Position numbers and translations under genes: made by a program. Source: an uncultured Lachnospiraceae bacterium (GTDB lineage Bacteria; Bacillota; Clostridia; Lachnospirales; Lachnospiraceae). From it: a DNA stretch of 61,336 nt. Position 1 is the first letter of the stretch; each line of letters begins with the position of its first letter. The notes under the pieces were generated by a model that worked only from the letters and a program-made list of their open reading frames with translations, did no database searches and was not told the origin of the DNA. This document shows, piece by piece, positions 53,201 through 61,282 of the stretch. Location: contig CAJUEX010000016.1 in the NCBI GenBank assembly GCA_910585715.1, positions 1 to 61,336 on the forward strand, in the 5' to 3' direction.

Positions 53201-55123
53201 ACGTCTCTTATATGCAAAGCTGCCGTTGCAGCCTTCTGTAGAGTACTGTCCTTTTCTAAGAGCAGGAACGGAGGCACGCAGCCTGTTCAGCCTTTGGATA
53301 TGTAGAGATAAAGGATGATTCAGCGTTTCCGCCATTTTTCCTGTTGCATTTGTGTATCTTGCAAAGTTTACTGCATCCACGCTTCCTTCAATATAATCTC
53401 CGAAGTATGCCCTGCCGGATTTGGCAAGAGGAATGTTCGGCCCCTGGTCAATCAGCTCTCCTTTTTGGAATTCTACCTCAGAACCATAATAAATACACGG
53501 AATCCCACGGAAAGTAAAAATCAGGGAAAGATTTTCCGCCCACTGCTCCGTAGATCCGTTATATCGTACATTTTCCGGCGCATTGTCCGGCGCATAGTCA
53601 TGGGAGTCTACATAAGTAACATTAAAAGTGGCGTCATTGTAATATGGATCTTCCGCCAATGCCTGCTGGTATGCTTCTCTTGCACTCTTGAAAGCCCAAT
53701 GCATAGGGAAGTCAATTACATTCATGCCGGAATGCTGGCTGTGGTCCGGCGTATGATATTCATTGCCCCGCAGTTTTTCATTGTCATTGGTAGGCTGGCT
53801 GTCCGTATTTCCCGCATAGTCATTATAATGCTGCTTTGCAGAAGCATTATTGGTCGTATTGGCGGCAGCCGTTTCACTGTCGTCCCAGGCATAATCTTCA
53901 GTTTCCTTCCATGTATAGAAAGGAGTGGAAATAGAGGGAATGCCGCTGTTCCATGTCCCTCTCCATCTGGTACATACCTCTCCAAACATAAAGAAGTTTC
54001 CTTCGCCGCTTGTTCCATGGGTTTCATTATAAGCGTCATTTAACTGCTGGTTAAACGCTTTATTTAACGTAAGTCTGGAAATATGCTTTACCGTATCCAC
54101 ACGGAAGGCATCCACTCCCATCCGGATATAATCACTGTAGGCGTCTACCAGATAATGGTATACCCTTGGATTTTCCGTATTTAAATCTATACAGTCTGCA
54201 TAAGCAATATGTCCATACTGTACGATTGGCTGCTCAAAGGAGCTTCCTACAAAGCCTTCGTGATGATAAATATCGTTCATATCATATTTGGTGCCGGCAT
54301 CCGAATCCGCATTCATCAGCTTCAGTCTGTCACGAAGCTGCTGTGCCCCTGTCAGCGTATCGTATCCGGAATCCCATGCCATACTGGTATTTCTCTCCAT
54401 GCAGGCAGTCGTATCCAGATTGGTTTCAGACTTTGTAAACATAGGATACAAATTTTCTTCTCCCCAGTTACCGGTATGCTGGAATACTACGTCCTGAATG
54501 ATTTTCATGCCTCTTTCATGCACCGCCTCAATCAAATCCTCATAAGTACAGTCATCGGATTCGTATCTTGGGTCAACTTCTTTAAAGTTGATGGCATGAT
54601 AGCCATGGTAATCATATCCGCTGGCATTTTTTACAACGGGAGTAATCCAGACTGCAGTAAAGCCCAATGCCTTAATATAATCCAGCTTTTCAATCAGTCC
54701 CTTAAAATCTCCCCTCCACGGCGGGTCGTCTGCAGCGTTTTTGTCCTTCCCGTCCCAGCACTGTACATTATTGGAAGAGTCTCCGTCATAAAATCTGGTA
54801 GTCATAACAAAATAAATGGTTTCATCACGAAAGTCCGTCATATTGCTTCCGGTATTATAATAAACCCCGGAGCTTTCATCGGAATCCGGTATGAGTCCCG
54901 GCTCCTCTAAAATATCTTCATCCTCTGTAATATCATCTTCAGAAGCTTCATCTGTATTGATATAACTGTTTTCCGATACAGATGCTTCATCGATTCCTTC
55001 TTCTGTCTCATAATCAGCCATAACAGCATTTACCGTTCCGGAAAAATCACAGGCAGAACCGTTCAGCAATACGGCTGCCGCCAGGAAAATGCTTAGCCAT
55101 TGCTTAATTACATTTTTCTTCAT
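50285..55123 (-). CDS. Secreted GH13 alpha-amylase with Big_2 and CBM26 domains
   Basis: A 1612-residue secreted amylase. Signal peptide ~1-36, acidic linker to ~95. The GH13 domain (~100-720) has nucleophile Asp343 (FRVDTVKH), acid/base Glu382 (MFGEVC) and Asp509 (VDSHDY). The region I motif reads DVVFQH (211-216), with Gln where the family normally has Asn. The subfamily is not fixed; it looks akin to CGTase/maltogenic-type bacterial amylases. Then two Big_2 domains (~735-900), CBM26 (~905-1000; VKAYFWTDSPKWDNGWPGEEM), two YDG/YTG repeats, CxxC repeats, a Gly/Ser-Thr linker and BspA-like LRRs with the common Lys-rich tail. ATG 55123 follows AGGGAGG. A TTGACA promoter lies upstream. Confidence 0.9.
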   Translation of the reverse strand: MKKNVIKQWLSIFLAAAVLLNGSACDFSGTVNAVMADYETEEGIDEASVSENSYINTDEASEDDITEDEDILEEPGLIPDSDESSGVYYNTGSNMTDFRDETIYFVMTTRFYDGDSSNNVQCWDGKDKNAADDPPWRGDFKGLIEKLDYIKALGFTAVWITPVVKNASGYDYHGYHAINFKEVDPRYESDDCTYEDLIEAVHERGMKIIQDVVFQHTGNWGEENLYPMFTKSETNLDTTACMERNTSMAWDSGYDTLTGAQQLRDRLKLMNADSDAGTKYDMNDIYHHEGFVGSSFEQPIVQYGHIAYADCIDLNTENPRVYHYLVDAYSDYIRMGVDAFRVDTVKHISRLTLNKAFNQQLNDAYNETHGTSGEGNFFMFGEVCTRWRGTWNSGIPSISTPFYTWKETEDYAWDDSETAAANTTNNASAKQHYNDYAGNTDSQPTNDNEKLRGNEYHTPDHSQHSGMNVIDFPMHWAFKSAREAYQQALAEDPYYNDATFNVTYVDSHDYAPDNAPENVRYNGSTEQWAENLSLIFTFRGIPCIYYGSEVEFQKGELIDQGPNIPLAKSGRAYFGDYIEGSVDAVNFARYTNATGKMAETLNHPLSLHIQRLNRLRASVPALRKGQYSTEGCNGSFAYKRRYTDDNTDSFALIALTSDATFSGIPNGTYVDAITGDTKNVTGGTLSTSGIKGQGDLRVYVLNTDKTKAPGMIDGRSAFMSGGTDNVELIPDEGGSESVPATGITLDRSSASLDIGGTAVFTATISPSNATNKRVIWTSDKETVAKVNSKGTVTAVGEGTASITAKTSNGHSATATVTVTASGIKVTGVTVNPQSASISEGETLQLSASVTPSNADPQYAALTWQSSNTKVATVDQKGLVTANKQGTAIITVQTAYFGKSAEAVINVEGPKINFLDGDAVYFEKPSGWGTVKAYFWTDSPKWDNGWPGEEMQVVNESAGIYGIKLPAGKSAEDLKVIFTDGGSQTEDLKTVVNGYYDGTGYIRTLDPNEKGDIPDVPKNISVSFANPGETYVYDGTEKKPDVLVKADSKVLTKGTDYIVRYMNNVSAGSESSQASAPTVIVTGIGSYTGKINKNLTFTIEPGTIAESNVSIAAGAYTYTGRPITPNVSVTVGGTVLAKDVDYEITYSNNINAGNAEVVVKGISNYEGTVQKEFTIGKAEIPQGAPQSEMTAAAGLKVSDVYLGNGWEWSASDRDTLIEEGKTVSATAEYTGADRDNYRTLTVQVQLRGINCTHEDSSKHRIEGAVEATCTADGYSGDKICTNCQTKIEAGRVIPATGHMWENTPRIDKAATCTMAGSKSVHCSKCDETKDKGIVPALGHTGGRATCSSQAKCDRCKEPYGTFGNIHIWDAGKVTKAPTATEDGVKTYTCTECKIETKTEVIPKLGGGSGTGGGSGTGSSLKAGDTVTDTASNAAYKVTRADASGKTVEYTAPVKASKTVKIPKEIVIKGTAYQVTSIAGNAFKNNKTIQTVKIGSSVKTIGKSAFSGCSRLKKVTLSSGIATIGNNAFYKCTKLTSITIPSKVGRIGSKAFYGCKKLKKITIKTTKLTSKKVGSKAFKGIAEKATIKVPKKKLTAYKKLLKSKGVGTKAKIKK

Positions 55124-55167
55124 AAGGAACCTCCCTTTCATTTCTCTTCTCTCTTTTTACATACCCC

Positions 55168-55195
55168 TGATTAGATATCCTGCAGCATTTGTCAA
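55168..55195 (-). promoter_or_regulatory. Candidate promoter of the second amylase gene
   Basis: TTGACA (55195-55190), a 16-bp spacer, TAATCA (55173-55168) on the minus strand. A hairpin AACAGCCA/TGGCTGTT at about 55196-55215 touches the -35 box and could bind a regulator. Confidence 0.5.
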
Positions 55196-55252
55196 ACAGC
55201 CACGCATGGCTGTTTTCCTCATTATCCGCCGGAATAAATTATGACTTCCACG

Positions 55253-55285
55253 AACAACGGGAGGGAATTTCCCCTCCCTGTTGTG
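55253..55285 (-). terminator. Hairpin after the AmyE-type amylase gene
   Basis: GGGAGGG/CCCTCCC stem extended by CAAC/GTTG with one bulge, within 15 bp of the stop codon at 55298. There is no T-run on the coding strand, so it is a weak terminator or an mRNA-stabilising end. Confidence 0.5.
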
Positions 55286-55297
55286 GATTTAATTTTG

Positions 55298-58200
55298 TCA
55301 CTTTTTAATCTTTGCTTTTGAACCAATGCCTCTTGCCTTTAAAATCTTTTTGTAGGAAGACAGCTTTTTCTTTGGAACCTTGATAGTTGCTTTTGAGGCA
55401 ATACCCTTAAATGCCTGACTTCCAATCCTGCTTTTAGTCAGTTTCGAGGTTTTTATCGTAATCTTTTTCAGATTCTTACAGCCGTAAAATGCCTTGCTTC
55501 CAATCTTGCTCACCTTGGAAGGAATTGTAATGCTTGTAAGCTTTGTACACTTATAAAATGCCTTGCTTCCTATAGAAGCTGTACCGGAAGCAAGCGTTAC
55601 CTTCTTTAATCTGGTGCAGCCGGAAAATGCACTGGCGCCAATTGTCTTTACATTGCTTCCTATTTTCACAGTCTGAATTGTCTTGTTGTTTTTAAATGCA
55701 CTGTCTGCAATAGACGTTACTTTATAGGTATTTCCTTTTACGGAAATGCTGGCAGGTATCGTCACGGTTTTAGCATTTGCGGACGGCAGTATGTATTCTA
55801 CTGTTTTTGCCGTTGAACTACTCTGAGTAACCTTATAGATTCCCTTAGAAGCAGTATCCATTACAGGTTCTCCTACCTGCAGACCCGGATTTTGTACAGG
55901 ACTGCCGCCGCCACCGGTTTTTGGAATGGTTTCGGTCCTTGTTGCCGTCTTACAAATGGTACAGGTATAGGTTCTTACTCCATCAGCCGTTGCTGTAGGC
56001 GCTTTTGTCACTTTTCCTCCGTCCCACTTGTGAGCTGTTTTTGCCACAGGCTTTCCGGAAGCTATGAGAGAATTACAATCTTCACATATAGCATCACCTG
56101 TATATCCTGCCTGCTGGCAGTTTGCTTCTTTTTTATTGTGTACTGCTATATTCGCATGATTTTCATTGTTAAAATCGCCGTACTTCTGTTTACATCTTCC
56201 GCAGGTTGCCTGTGAAGAACAGGTTGCCGTGCCGCCGATATGTCCTAATGCCTGAATAACTTCTCCGCCTTCTATCTTTGTATGGCATTCCTTGCAAACC
56301 ACATCCTTGCGCCCGTTTTGGGTACAGGTCGGAGCCACAGTTACTATGGTTTCTTTTTCAGTGCCTGTATGGTCACAGGTAATTCCGGTCAGGCTCACCG
56401 TCATAGTGGTAATCATATAGTTCGCCTTATCCCCGCCATTATAGACAGCGGTTATGGATATTGTCTTTCCCGTCTCAAGCACAACATTTCTATCTGCCTC
56501 TGACCATTCCCATCCTGCATTTAAAGTCAAGGATGATACAGGACCGGCATTTGCCCTCATTTCACTTTCCGGAGCTCCATCCGGTATTGCTGCCTTTTCT
56601 ATCGTATATGTCATCACATGATTGATAATTTTTGAAGCATAATCGCCTTTTCCTACTACTATAACAGTGGGCGGGTTCTGTGAATCCTTGTCACCTGCAT
56701 TGATATAGTTGTAATACAGCAGGCTGTAATCCGTGTTCTCTGTTAAAGTCTTTGTACCATCCCTTACGATTATATCTGCCTTCTTTGGAGTGCCATCATA
56801 AACATATCTGGCATTTGGCTCCGCAAAGGAAATAGTGATTTTAGTAGGATCAATAATAGGCTGGTCGCCGTTTCCTTCAATAGCGTATGCCTTCTGGCTG
56901 GATACAGTATTTCCATTGGAATCCGTAACTGTAACCTTTATCGTATGTTTTCCTGCTGACGGCCTCCATGTATAAGTATCCTTTGAAGACCGGCTCTGTA
57001 CGCTTGCTCCATCTACAAAGAATTCATATGTATAAGATGATTTTCCTCCGCTTGCAATTGCCTTTAAGATTAAGGCTGTTGTACTCAACTGAGGTGAGGA
57101 CCTGTCTGCCCCGAAGTTTACTGTCAGGTCCGGTGTTGGATCCGGATTGGGATTGGGATTGGGATTGGGGTTCGGATTCGGGTCCGGATTCGGATTCGGG
57201 TCTGAACCGCCTTCTTTTCCAATTCTTGCAAAAGAACAGGTTATAAAATCTTCGTCTGATTTCTCAAAACTGTTAATTGGCTGCGACTCGGTGTCTTCCT
57301 GATCTGCATTGTCATTCATGGAACCATCATATGGCAGACAATCCATCGGAGACTTACCAAATGTTGCTGCCACCAGCACACCAATTCCATACTGCTTTAC
57401 ATCATTCTTGGTAATGCCAAGCTCCGAATAGGGAATTGACATTTCATAAAAGAAATCCATGGTGGCGCTGGAATGGCCCTTTGTGTTAAAATCAACCCAT
57501 TCTGCCGAATCATTATATATATCACCTACAGCACGTTTATTGCCATTAGATGTTCCATATGCCCCATTAATTCCTTTCACCTGTGTGCTTAAAATACCCT
57601 TTCCATAGCCCATCTTAATATTCGAAGTTGTTCCCTTCGGTCCTAACAGTTCTACCGGATTTAATCCACTGCTGTCGCCGCCATATACAAACGGACCGTT
57701 TTGTCCTTTTGTATTGATAGATATTAATCTGTTAAATCTGTTTTGAATTGTCATTCCAGAGTTCCAGATAGTACCTCCATCTGTAGTAGCGCCATTTTTC
57801 CCCACTGCATCACTTTTTCCGGTATCTACCAAAATAAAGAACGGAAGCTCCTGGGTCTGCCAAAGTATACCCTGTGAAAGAGGATAGTCATCGCCCGGTG
57901 CGACTACATCCTGCACATTTGTCATCTCCCACATTAAATATACATTATTATCATCATAAGCCCCATAAAGAGCGTACAAATCAATGGGAAGCTCATGCAT
58001 GGAACCGGGACGGTATACTCTCGGGTCGTCATTAGCCGCACCCTGGGCAATCAGCATGGAGCTGTTCCAGTCTGATATGCTGCCGTCTATACTGATTGTC
58101 TTTTCAACCCCTACTCCTGTTTTGTTTGTGGAATACTGGGATGCCAATGTACCACCCGCTCCGGAGCGCACTGCCTTTTCTGACTGTTTTGCAGCTGCTC

Positions 58201-60844
58201 TCGGCAAATTATTGGCTGTTTCATTTGCAACCTTTCCGCTAAACTTCTTGTTATAAGTAAAGGTTTTGTTTACCGTATGTGTCCCGTTTGTTGCAGTTAC
58301 CTTTACCTTAACCTGGGTATCTGCAATTTTACCCTGCCCGATTACTACCTGAGCGCTGCCGCTGAAGTTCTTAACAGGACCATCATCCACGCAATATGTA
58401 GCTGATGTGGCGTTTTGAGCTGTTAATGTAATCGTGGTAGTTTCTGTGGTAAATTCTGCACCTTCTGCCAGAGAAGAGGTAACATTCAGCACATTGTCCT
58501 GTATCTTCTTATATATGTATGTAACTGTAATATCTGATGCTGTATATGTTCCGCTTGCATTTGAAGGTTTGGTTTTCAGCTCATATCCCGCCGGGGAAGC
58601 AGCTGTAGTATTATAAGCCTTTCCTACCGTTCCCGTCAGTATCTGCTGCGCTGCTACGGAATTTCCGCTCTCGTCTACATATTTTACTATGACTTTTCCC
58701 GTTGCCGGTGTTGGTGCATATTCCTGCCATTTGCCATCCTTATAGAGCCATGAACCATCTATTACCTTTTCTTCCTCTCCCTCCTGCGATGTCCTGTTGC
58801 CTTTATTATCATGCAGGATAACTTTCGGATTCTCCATATTGTCCGGAATTTCGTATTTGTAATATCCGCTGGCAGCATCTAATGTCATTTCCACTCCCGG
58901 CCATTCTCCATTCGCTTGTTCCGGTGTAACTCCCGGAACATATGCATAACAGTATACCGGTGTATTCCATCCGGACGGCAAAGATAAATATGCTGCATTT
59001 TTGGTCTGCTCCACCTTTGTAAAGGTATAGGATTTGGTTTCGGTTTTGGTTCCGTCTGTAGCTGTAAGTGTAATGGTAACCGTTTCTCCAAATGCCATGT
59101 CGCTTCCTATGGTAATTGTTTTGGAAGAAGTATAAGTCTCGGCTGGTTTGTTTCCAATCTTATATGTACCGCTTGTAGCATTGCTAAAGCCGATTGTAAG
59201 AGTCAGTGTATCACTGCTGAAATTTCCGCCTTCCTTGGAAATGGTTGGTCTGGGTGTCTTTACCACTGGCTCTGCTTTGTAAAAGACTGCTATACCCTTA
59301 TCTCCTACATGGCCGGACATCGTAGTTGATGTAACAGTCCATGTGCTTCCTGAAATCTTATCCGTATATGTACCCGGCGTTACTGTTCCACCGCCATTTG
59401 CAACTGTCACATCTCTGTTACCACCGCTTCCCAAAACTACAGTGGCACCGCTATTACGGCATACAGCCGCTACATTATTATTTTTATCAGTCACATAATA
59501 ATCCGGCTCTCCTACACAGGCATTATGTAAATGATTAACCTCCGCAACTTCAGCAGAAGTAAAATGCGTGCTGCCTTTTACACCGGGTTTAATGCTTGGT
59601 TTAGTGGTATTAAACGGTCTTGAAAAATACAATGCAGAAGCCTTACCCTGTGAAGCTAAAACTGCATATGCACGGTCTACTTTATTTTGATCTATCAATT
59701 GGGTGGCCGAACCATATTCACCATCATTTGAATATGTATCATGGCTCTCTGCCCAGTAAACCAGTTTTTCTTTTAATTTGATGCGCTCAGAATAATTTCC
59801 AATAGTAGTAGGTACCTTTCCCAAATTAAATCCATATTCATAAGTTCTTTGACCATTGACCTTCGGTCCCTCCAATAACTGATCACCATAAACATCGTCT
59901 GTTACAGAAATATAGTTTGTATACTCCTTCATTAAATTATCATTATTATTGCCGCCATTATTAGGTCCTTCCAAAATCTCACCATAATGCCAAAGTCCCT
60001 GACTGGTCACAGCAGGCCAGAACTGGCTGCCCTCTGACGGAAGCTGCATATGCTTTGCGGCGTCCCAGCGAATGCCGTCCACACCGGCATTCTTTAATTC
60101 TGTTATGTAACCAGCTATGATTTTCTGTAAATCAGTATTTTCAGACACCAAATCTCTCATACCGATATTGCAGGTATATACTTCATAACGGTTCGTCCAA
60201 TCAACCGAGCCACTATCTTTGTTGCCATACCGGAAAAATTCACGTCTTTTTAAGTTGCTGTCAATATTTCCATTCTCTCCTTCACTGCCCCTCGTATGAT
60301 TGGCAACCACATCCACAATAATCTTAATGCCATACTGGTCTGCCGCTTTACACAAGGATTCCAACTCAGCCTTTGTACCAATGGGATTTGCAGTGATTGC
60401 AAAATTTTGCGGCTGGTACATCATATACCATGGGTCACCCCAGCTGTCATTTCTCTGAGCAGGAGAAGTCTGTATGGAAGTGAAGCCCGCCTCTGCAATA
60501 TTGGGAAGCTCTGCTTCTATATCGCTATACTTCCAGTCAAAGCAGTGCAGAATGACACCATCCTGAATATTGTCACAAAGATCATAGTCTCCTGCCCCCG
60601 CATAAGGTACATCCTCTGCTTCTTCATAAAGCAGGTCATCTTCTGTCTCATCATCCGAATACGAATCACTGTCTCCCAACGTATCATCTACATAAATCAG
60701 ACTGCCTTCGGATACTGTTGTTTCTTCTGACTCATAATCCGCTGCCGTGGCATTTACCACCGGTAAATCATAAGCCAGTCCGCTAAATACCATAATTGCT
60801 GCCAAAAAGGCACTTAGCCACCGTTTCATTACTCTCTTCTTCAT
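55298..60844 (-). CDS. Secreted AmyE-type (GH13_28) amylase with CBM26 and CBM74-like modules
   Basis: An 1848-residue secreted enzyme, the largest in the window. Signal peptide ~1-35, acidic linker to ~85. The GH13_28 domain (~90-525, Bacillus AmyE type) has IIVDVVANH (175-183), nucleophile Asp261 (GIRWDAAKH), acid/base Glu289 (WHYGEILE) and Asp369 (AESHDTY). Then a chitobiase-C-like domain (~530-612), CBM26 (~615-705), MucBP (~715-780), a second chitobiase-C-like domain (~785-868) and a ~320-residue CBM74-like module (~890-1210; SIDGSISDWNSSMLIAQG, DLYALYGAYDDNNVYLMWEM). An Asn-Pro linker (~1214-1238), an Ig-like domain, a YDG repeat, CxxC repeats and the LRR/Lys-rich end follow. ATG 60844 has AGGAGG. 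It is the first gene of the starch locus. Confidence 0.93.
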   Translation of the reverse strand: MKKRVMKRWLSAFLAAIMVFSGLAYDLPVVNATAADYESEETTVSEGSLIYVDDTLGDSDSYSDDETEDDLLYEEAEDVPYAGAGDYDLCDNIQDGVILHCFDWKYSDIEAELPNIAEAGFTSIQTSPAQRNDSWGDPWYMMYQPQNFAITANPIGTKAELESLCKAADQYGIKIIVDVVANHTRGSEGENGNIDSNLKRREFFRYGNKDSGSVDWTNRYEVYTCNIGMRDLVSENTDLQKIIAGYITELKNAGVDGIRWDAAKHMQLPSEGSQFWPAVTSQGLWHYGEILEGPNNGGNNNDNLMKEYTNYISVTDDVYGDQLLEGPKVNGQRTYEYGFNLGKVPTTIGNYSERIKLKEKLVYWAESHDTYSNDGEYGSATQLIDQNKVDRAYAVLASQGKASALYFSRPFNTTKPSIKPGVKGSTHFTSAEVAEVNHLHNACVGEPDYYVTDKNNNVAAVCRNSGATVVLGSGGNRDVTVANGGGTVTPGTYTDKISGSTWTVTSTTMSGHVGDKGIAVFYKAEPVVKTPRPTISKEGGNFSSDTLTLTIGFSNATSGTYKIGNKPAETYTSSKTITIGSDMAFGETVTITLTATDGTKTETKSYTFTKVEQTKNAAYLSLPSGWNTPVYCYAYVPGVTPEQANGEWPGVEMTLDAASGYYKYEIPDNMENPKVILHDNKGNRTSQEGEEEKVIDGSWLYKDGKWQEYAPTPATGKVIVKYVDESGNSVAAQQILTGTVGKAYNTTAASPAGYELKTKPSNASGTYTASDITVTYIYKKIQDNVLNVTSSLAEGAEFTTETTTITLTAQNATSATYCVDDGPVKNFSGSAQVVIGQGKIADTQVKVKVTATNGTHTVNKTFTYNKKFSGKVANETANNLPRAAAKQSEKAVRSGAGGTLASQYSTNKTGVGVEKTISIDGSISDWNSSMLIAQGAANDDPRVYRPGSMHELPIDLYALYGAYDDNNVYLMWEMTNVQDVVAPGDDYPLSQGILWQTQELPFFILVDTGKSDAVGKNGATTDGGTIWNSGMTIQNRFNRLISINTKGQNGPFVYGGDSSGLNPVELLGPKGTTSNIKMGYGKGILSTQVKGINGAYGTSNGNKRAVGDIYNDSAEWVDFNTKGHSSATMDFFYEMSIPYSELGITKNDVKQYGIGVLVAATFGKSPMDCLPYDGSMNDNADQEDTESQPINSFEKSDEDFITCSFARIGKEGGSDPNPNPDPNPNPNPNPNPNPDPTPDLTVNFGADRSSPQLSTTALILKAIASGGKSSYTYEFFVDGASVQSRSSKDTYTWRPSAGKHTIKVTVTDSNGNTVSSQKAYAIEGNGDQPIIDPTKITISFAEPNARYVYDGTPKKADIIVRDGTKTLTENTDYSLLYYNYINAGDKDSQNPPTVIVVGKGDYASKIINHVMTYTIEKAAIPDGAPESEMRANAGPVSSLTLNAGWEWSEADRNVVLETGKTISITAVYNGGDKANYMITTMTVSLTGITCDHTGTEKETIVTVAPTCTQNGRKDVVCKECHTKIEGGEVIQALGHIGGTATCSSQATCGRCKQKYGDFNNENHANIAVHNKKEANCQQAGYTGDAICEDCNSLIASGKPVAKTAHKWDGGKVTKAPTATADGVRTYTCTICKTATRTETIPKTGGGGSPVQNPGLQVGEPVMDTASKGIYKVTQSSSTAKTVEYILPSANAKTVTIPASISVKGNTYKVTSIADSAFKNNKTIQTVKIGSNVKTIGASAFSGCTRLKKVTLASGTASIGSKAFYKCTKLTSITIPSKVSKIGSKAFYGCKNLKKITIKTSKLTKSRIGSQAFKGIASKATIKVPKKKLSSYKKILKARGIGSKAKIKK

Positions 60845-60883
60845 AAAATACCTCCTATTTTTCTGTACATCCGGTACCCCGCC

Positions 60884-60916
60884 TAATATTAGTTCACATA
60901 ATATTACCTAATATTA
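60884..60916. promoter_or_regulatory. Three TAATATTA palindromes, candidate operator
   Basis: The 8-bp palindrome TAATATTA occurs at 60884-60891, 60899-60906 and 60909-60916, between the -10 box and the ribosome site of the first amylase gene. This placement fits a repressor that blocks initiation or early elongation. Confidence 0.55.
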
Positions 60917-60933
60917 CCAATGTAACTATTCAA

Positions 60934-60962
60934 ACAATAGTACATTTTTAATACAAAATCAA
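60934..60962 (-). promoter_or_regulatory. Promoter of the AmyE-type amylase gene
   Basis: TTGATT (60962-60957), a 17-bp spacer, TATTGT (60939-60934) on the minus strand. No convincing catabolite-response element was seen nearby. Confidence 0.55.
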
Positions 60963-61218
60963 TAGTTTTTAAGAAATTGTGAATATTTTGTGAAAATGTT
61001 ACATTTCTTACCTATACTTTTTATCTAATTTTCCAAATTTTTATAAAACTTCATTTTATACCCATTGTCGATCCCTGCTATTTTACAGAAGTTTTTGAAA
61101 AATAAGCGTGCTCATACTTTTTTGATAGGATATTTACATTTTTAACATTTTCGTATTTAACGTATTAAACTTTTTTCATATTTTTTTCATATTTTTTGCA
61201 ATTTTTCCAAATAACATC
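60963..61218. other. AT-rich intergenic DNA
   Basis: About 250 bp, very AT-rich, between the amylase promoter and the tRNA-Val promoter. I see no gene, RNA or repeat in it. Confidence 0.5.
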
Positions 61219-61248
61219 TTGACAAACACCCTGAATAAATTGTATACT
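61219..61248 (+). promoter_or_regulatory. tRNA-Val promoter
   Basis: TTGACA (61219-61224), an 18-bp spacer, TATACT (61243-61248), 34 bp upstream of the tRNA. Confidence 0.8.
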
Positions 61249-61282
61249 AGCAAAGCGGGTTGTAAATAACCCCGTTTCCTGT

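Noticed and set aside
57120..57195. GGATTGGGATTGGG-type repeat
   Set aside because: It is the coding sequence of the Asn-Pro linker in the first amylase, not a CRISPR or iteron.
39968..60844. Cellulosome-like dockerin or cohesin modules
   Set aside because: No duplicated calcium-loop dockerin or cohesin pattern was seen in any of the four enzymes.
60845..61000. Catabolite-response (cre) site upstream of the starch locus
   Set aside because: No match to the TGWAANCGNTNWCA pattern was found in the promoter region.
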